DNA of 8,901 bases from an uncultured Actinomycetes bacterium. GTDB taxonomy: Bacteria; Actinomycetota; Thermoleophilia; Gaiellales; Gaiellaceae. Both the position numbers and the translations under genes were made by a program. The stretch covers positions 1 through 8,901 of the forward strand of contig CAIYXH010000188.1 of the NCBI GenBank assembly GCA_903930195.1. Reading direction: 5' to 3'. The notes beneath the pieces are model-generated. The model had not been told where the DNA came from, did not search any database, and was given only the letters and a program-made list of their open reading frames with translations. Shown in pieces: positions 5,964 through 8,901 of the stretch; position 1 is the stretch's first letter; the number at the start of each line of letters is the position of its first letter.

Positions 5964-7011
5964 AGACGGAGGGAATGGCAGCCACGCCGGGGAGCTCTTT
6001 GCCCTCGAGCAGCTCGAGCGACGCGCCGCCTCCCGTGGAGATCCACGAGATCTTGTCGGCGACGCCCGCCTCGTAGATCGCGCGCACCGAGTCGCCGCCG
6101 CCGACGATCGTGAGACCGTCGCTGTCGGCAACCGCCTGGGCGACCGCGAAGGTGCCCTCGGCGAACTTCGGCCACTCGAACACGCCCATCGGGCCGTTCC
6201 AGAAGACCGTCTTCGCACCCGCGATGATCGAGGCGAACTCCCGCTGTGTCTCGGGGCCGACGTCGAGGCCGAGCCATCCCTCCGGCGCGTCGTCGTACGG
6301 CGCGATCTTCGACTCGGCGTCCCGCGCGAAGGAGTCCGCCGCGACGACGTCCTTCGGCAGCACCACGTCGAAGGTGAACGGGTTCGAGGCGCGGACGTCC
6401 TCGGCCATCTTGCCGCCGATCAGCACGCTGTCGGCACGCGAGCCCAGGTTCTGGAGCACCGCGACCTTGTCGTCGACCTTGGCGCCGCCGGAGATGATCA
6501 CGAACGGCCGCTCGACCTCACCGAGCAGCCGGCCGAGGTTCTCGAGCTCGGCGAGCAGCAGCAGCCCCGCGTAGGCCGGCAGCAGCTGCGCGACGCCCTC
6601 CGTGGAGGAGTGCGCGCGGTGGGCCGAGCCGAAGGCGTCGTTGACGTAGATGTCGGCGCCCTCGGCGAGCTCCGCGGCGAAGCCAGCGTCGTTCTTCGTC
6701 TCGCCTTCGTTGAAGCGCGTGTTCTCGAGCACCTTCACGCGCTCGTCGCCGATCAGGTTCGCGATGTAGGCGCGCACCGGCTCGATCGAGTACTTCGCGC
6801 GATCCTCGTCGGTCTTCGGCCGGCCGAGATGCGAGCAGACGCGAACCTCGGCTGCGCCGCGCTCGAGCAGAAGCTCGAGCGTGGGCAGCGAGGCGCGAAT
6901 GCGGGCGTCGTCGGCGACCTTGCCGTCCTCGAGCGGGACGTTCAGGTCGGCACGAACGAGAACGACCTTGCCGGAGACGTCGGCGTCCCGGACGGAGCGC
7001 GGCATCCTCAT
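5962..7011 (-). CDS. pgk: Phosphoglycerate kinase, compact form
   Basis: This 349-aa enzyme transfers the acyl phosphate of 1,3-bisphosphoglycerate to ADP, the first ATP-yielding step of lower glycolysis. Substrate and nucleotide motifs are present: VRADLNVP (19-26), SHLGRPK (60-66), ENTRF (96-100), NDAFGSAHRAH (124-134), SGGAKVDDK (174-182), WNGPMGVFE (271-279), GGGDS (304-308) and STGGGASLE (326-333). Typical bacterial enzymes are about 390-400 aa. Compared with a standard bacterial PGK recalled from memory, about 20 residues are missing between LIGD and ERVKVLENTRF (86-100) and about 28 between IGGKMAE and VVLPKDVV (198-223); the nucleotide-site IGGGM also reads IGGKM. The start is ATG at 7011, 4 nt after the gap stop. 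A second ATG at 7005 would begin MPRSV, the more usual N-terminus; neither has a good Shine-Dalgarno. It is gene two of the operon. Confidence 0.96.
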   Translation of the reverse strand: MRMPRSVRDADVSGKVVLVRADLNVPLEDGKVADDARIRASLPTLELLLERGAAEVRVCSHLGRPKTDEDRAKYSIEPVRAYIANLIGDERVKVLENTRFNEGETKNDAGFAAELAEGADIYVNDAFGSAHRAHSSTEGVAQLLPAYAGLLLLAELENLGRLLGEVERPFVIISGGAKVDDKVAVLQNLGSRADSVLIGGKMAEDVRASNPFTFDVVLPKDVVAADSFARDAESKIAPYDDAPEGWLGLDVGPETQREFASIIAGAKTVFWNGPMGVFEWPKFAEGTFAVAQAVADSDGLTIVGGGDSVRAIYEAGVADKISWISTGGGASLELLEGKELPGVAAIPSV

Positions 7012-7015
7012 GCGA

Positions 7016-8017
7016 CTAGGAGATCTTCTGGACGAGGTCGACGAGGCGGGACGAGTAGCCCCACTCGTTGTCGTACCAGCCGAAGACCTTGACGGTGTTG
7101 CCGCTCGTCATGGTGAGCTTCGAGTCGAAGACGCACGAGTACTGCGACTGGTTGATGTCCGTCGAGACGAGCGGATCGTCCGAGAACTGCAGGATCCCCT
7201 TGAGCGGGCCGGACTCGGCCGCGGCCTTGTAGGCCTCGACGACCTCGTCGACCGTCAACTCGCGCGAGACGGTCGCGGAGAGGTCGGTCAGCGAGCCGGT
7301 CGGCACAGGAGCGCGAACGGCCACGCCGTCGAGCTTGCCCTTGAGCTGCGGCAGCACCTCTCCGATCGCCTTGGCGGCTCCGGTCGAGGTCGGGACGAGG
7401 TTGATCGCGGCCGCGCGCGCCCGACGGAGGTCGGAGTGCGGCGCGTCCTGCAGGTTCTGATCCTGCGTGTAGGCGTGGATCGTCGTCATGAAGCCGCGCT
7501 CGATCGTCGCGAGCTCGTCGAGCACCTTCGCGAGCGGGCCGAGGCAGTTCGTGGTGCACGAGGCGTTGGAGATGATGTGGTGCGCGTCCCGGTCGTACTT
7601 GTCGTCGTTGACGCCGAGGACGATCGTGATGTCCGGATCGGTCGCGGGCGCCGAGACGATGACCTTCTTCGCGCCGGCATCGAGATGCTTCTGCGCGCCA
7701 TCGCGCTTCGTGAAGAAGCCGGTCGACTCGATCACCACGTCGACGCCGAGGTCACCCCAGCCGAGGTCGGACGGGTCGCGCTGCGCGAGGAGCTTGATCT
7801 CCTGGCCGCCGGCCTTGATCACTCCACCCTCGAGCGAGACGCCGCCCTCGAGCGGGCCGAGCAGGGAGTCGAACCTGAGGAGATGCGCCATGGTGGCCGC
7901 GTCGCCGAGATCGTTTGCTGCGACGATCTCGAAATCTGCATTCCGCTCGAGTGCAGCGCGGAAGAAATTGCGGCCGATGCGGCCGAACCCATTGATGCCC
8001 ACACGTGTCTTAGCCAT
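7016..8017 (-). CDS. gap: Type I glyceraldehyde-3-phosphate dehydrogenase
   Basis: This 333-aa enzyme oxidises glyceraldehyde-3-phosphate to 1,3-bisphosphoglycerate with NAD and phosphate. The N-terminal Rossmann fold shows INGFGRIGR (8-16), and NDL (35-37) places D36 at the end of the second strand, which favours NAD over NADP. The catalytic SNASCTTNCL (150-159) gives C154, and H181 lies in TIHAYTQDQ (179-187). The sugar-phosphate site LVPTSTGAAKAIG (207-219), APVPTGS (236-242) and the C-terminal WYDNEWGYS (314-322) complete the family pattern. Length is normal. The start is ATG at 8017, giving the standard MxxxRVGINGFGRIGR N-terminus. No Shine-Dalgarno is visible; a TAGAGT box ends 6 nt before the ATG, which suggests a leaderless transcript. 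It is the first gene of the gap-pgk-tpiA-gpmI operon. Confidence 0.98.
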   Translation of the reverse strand: MAKTRVGINGFGRIGRNFFRAALERNADFEIVAANDLGDAATMAHLLRFDSLLGPLEGGVSLEGGVIKAGGQEIKLLAQRDPSDLGWGDLGVDVVIESTGFFTKRDGAQKHLDAGAKKVIVSAPATDPDITIVLGVNDDKYDRDAHHIISNASCTTNCLGPLAKVLDELATIERGFMTTIHAYTQDQNLQDAPHSDLRRARAAAINLVPTSTGAAKAIGEVLPQLKGKLDGVAVRAPVPTGSLTDLSATVSRELTVDEVVEAYKAAAESGPLKGILQFSDDPLVSTDINQSQYSCVFDSKLTMTSGNTVKVFGWYDNEWGYSSRLVDLVQKIS

Positions 8018-8029
8018 GCGAAGACTCTA
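8018..8029 (-). promoter_or_regulatory. Candidate -10 box of the glycolytic operon (leaderless)
   Basis: TAGAGT (8029-8024 on the minus strand) matches TATAAT at four of six positions and ends 6 nt before the gap ATG. Transcription would begin at or next to the start codon. A TTGTCC further upstream is about 23 nt away, too far for a standard -35 box. No Shine-Dalgarno precedes the ATG, which agrees with leaderless translation. Confidence 0.35.
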
Positions 8030-8058
8030 ACGGGGCTTCAGCGACGCGGCCGGGACAA

Positions 8059-8098
8059 CATCGCCGCAAATGGCACTAACGCTCACGACGCGGCGATG
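8059..8098 (-). terminator. Possible hairpin terminator at the end of the M32 peptidase gene
   Basis: The 9-bp perfect inverted repeat CATCGCCGC (8059-8067) / GCGGCGATG (8090-8098) encloses a 22-nt spacer containing the peptidase stop codon (8083-8085). As RNA from the minus strand it could form a GC-rich stem, followed by TTG and no T-tract. The long loop makes this a weak call. If real, it insulates the gap operon from the peptidase gene. Confidence 0.3.
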
Positions 8099-8901
8099 CC
8101 GTAGATGTCGGCGAGCTTGGCGCGGAGATAGGCGACGTAGGGCGCCGGATCGATGGTGCTCGTGCCGATCGCCTTCTCGAGCGTCTCACCTGCGGTGAAG
8201 CAGCGGCCGTAGCGGTGCAGGTGCTCGCCGAGCCACTCGCGGAGCGGGCCGAACTCGCCCTCGCGGAAGCCGTCGGTGAGGTTCGGCAGGTCGGACGTGA
8301 TCTTCTGCCAGAGCTGCGCCGAGATCAGGTTCCCGAGCGCGTAGGTCGGGAAGTAGCCGATCGACCCCCCGGCCCAATGGGTGTCCTGGAGCACGCCGTT
8401 CGTGTCGTCCGGCACCTCGATTCCGAGGAGAGCCCACATCCGGCTGTTCCACTCCTCCGGGAGCTGCTCGAGCGGGAACGAGCCCGCGAGGAGCTCCTGC
8501 TCGAGCTCGAAGCGGAGGATGATGTGGAGGTTGTAGGTCGCCTCGTCGGCCTCGACCCGGATCAGCGATGGCTCGACCGCGTTGATCTCGCGGTACCAGC
8601 CCTCGGCGTCGAGCCCTGCGAGCGCCTCGGGATGCAGCTCCTGGAGCCGCGGGAAGAAGTGCTGCCAGAAGGGCCGCGAGCGCCCGACGAGGTTCTCCCA
8701 CATCCGGCTCTGCGACTCGTGCAGGCCGAGCGAGGTGCCGCGCGCGAGCGGGCTGCGCTCGAGCGAGCGGTCGACCTGGTGCTCGTAGAGGCCGTGCCCG
8801 AACTCGTGCATCGTCCCGAAGAGACCGCCGAGATGCTCCGTGAAATAGCGCGTCGTGAGCCGGATGTCGTCGATGCCGCCCCCGGTCGCGAACGGATGCA
8901 C
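8083..8901 (-). CDS. M32 metallocarboxypeptidase (Taq type), C-terminal part (5' end outside the window)
   Basis: The last 273 codons of a gene that begins beyond the right edge are visible; the family is about 500 aa, so a little over half is present. Carboxypeptidase Taq-like enzymes are zinc (or cobalt) dependent and remove C-terminal amino acids with broad specificity. Diagnostic features are HPFATGGGIDDIRLTTRY (2-19 of the visible part), the metal-binding HEFGH (32-36, bases 8794-8808) and HESQSR (61-66), which supplies the third ligand E62. DEATYNLHIILRFELEQELL and GSIGYFPTYALGN further on are also typical of the family. The first visible codon, GTG, is internal rather than a start because the conserved HPF motif follows at once. 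No export signal can be judged. It lies 65 bp upstream of gap on the same strand and looks functionally unrelated to glycolysis. Confidence 0.93.
   Translation of the reverse strand: MHPFATGGGIDDIRLTTRYFTEHLGGLFGTMHEFGHGLYEHQVDRSLERSPLARGTSLGLHESQSRMWENLVGRSRPFWQHFFPRLQELHPEALAGLDAEGWYREINAVEPSLIRVEADEATYNLHIILRFELEQELLAGSFPLEQLPEEWNSRMWALLGIEVPDDTNGVLQDTHWAGGSIGYFPTYALGNLISAQLWQKITSDLPNLTDGFREGEFGPLREWLGEHLHRYGRCFTAGETLEKAIGTSTIDPAPYVAYLRAKLADIYGIAAS

Noticed and set aside
5767..7092. 441-codon plus-strand open frame opposite pgk and tpiA
   Set aside because: Low-complexity Arg/Asp/Leu composition, no domain, and it spans the junctions of two genuine genes.
8018..8082. TTGTCC as a -35 box for the gap operon
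   Set aside because: It lies about 23 nt upstream of TAGAGT, well beyond the 16-19 nt spacing of a normal sigma-70 type promoter.
8042..8094. 9-bp direct repeat CGACGCGGC (8042-8050 and 8086-8094)
   Set aside because: The repeat is short, made of common GC-rich trinucleotides, and one copy lies in the peptidase coding sequence. Not treated as an operator.
6881..8104. 407-codon plus-strand open frame opposite gap
   Set aside because: An antisense shadow: it crosses the gap-pgk junction and the intergenic region and has no family resemblance.

Overview
The window is GC-rich chromosomal DNA packed with housekeeping genes. GC-rich third codon positions, GTG and TTG starts, starts without a Shine-Dalgarno and a gap-pgk-tpiA cluster all suggest a high-GC actinobacterium. 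The cofactor-independent phosphoglycerate mutase and unusually compact enzymes make a deep-branching class such as Thermoleophilia a reasonable guess. That placement is an inference, not something read directly from a marker gene.

Layout: (1) From 2693 leftwards on the minus strand lie a one-membrane-segment RCK/TrkA-N protein, arginyl-tRNA synthetase (argS) and the start of a cupin protein. They overlap or abut, so they are probably one transcription unit. (2) From 2712 rightwards on the plus strand lie a small DUF3467-like protein and a calcineurin-like metallophosphoesterase, diverging from the first unit across only 18 bp. (3) A strong hairpin at 3775-3804 separates the phosphoesterase from a convergent glycolytic operon. 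(4) The operon runs on the minus strand from 8017 to 3812 in the order gap, pgk, tpiA, gpmI. (5) At the right edge is the C-terminal half of an M32 (Taq-type) metallocarboxypeptidase, also minus, separated from gap by 65 bp. No intergenic stretch exceeds 65 bp. I see no RNA genes, mobile elements or CRISPR arrays.

The four glycolytic enzymes catalyse consecutive steps between triose phosphates and 2-phosphoglycerate. Their start/stop spacing (4-nt gap, 9-nt gap, 25-nt overlap) indicates co-transcription and translational coupling. Enolase, the next enzyme, is not in the window.

The window is mostly ordinary. Points worth a second look are an arginyl-tRNA synthetase whose class I HIGH signature reads TVAS, a K+-channel-like RCK protein without TM1 and with a ruined selectivity filter, a phosphoglycerate kinase about 50 residues short through two internal deletions, and start regions that look designed for leaderless transcripts. 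I found no convincing new multi-gene system.
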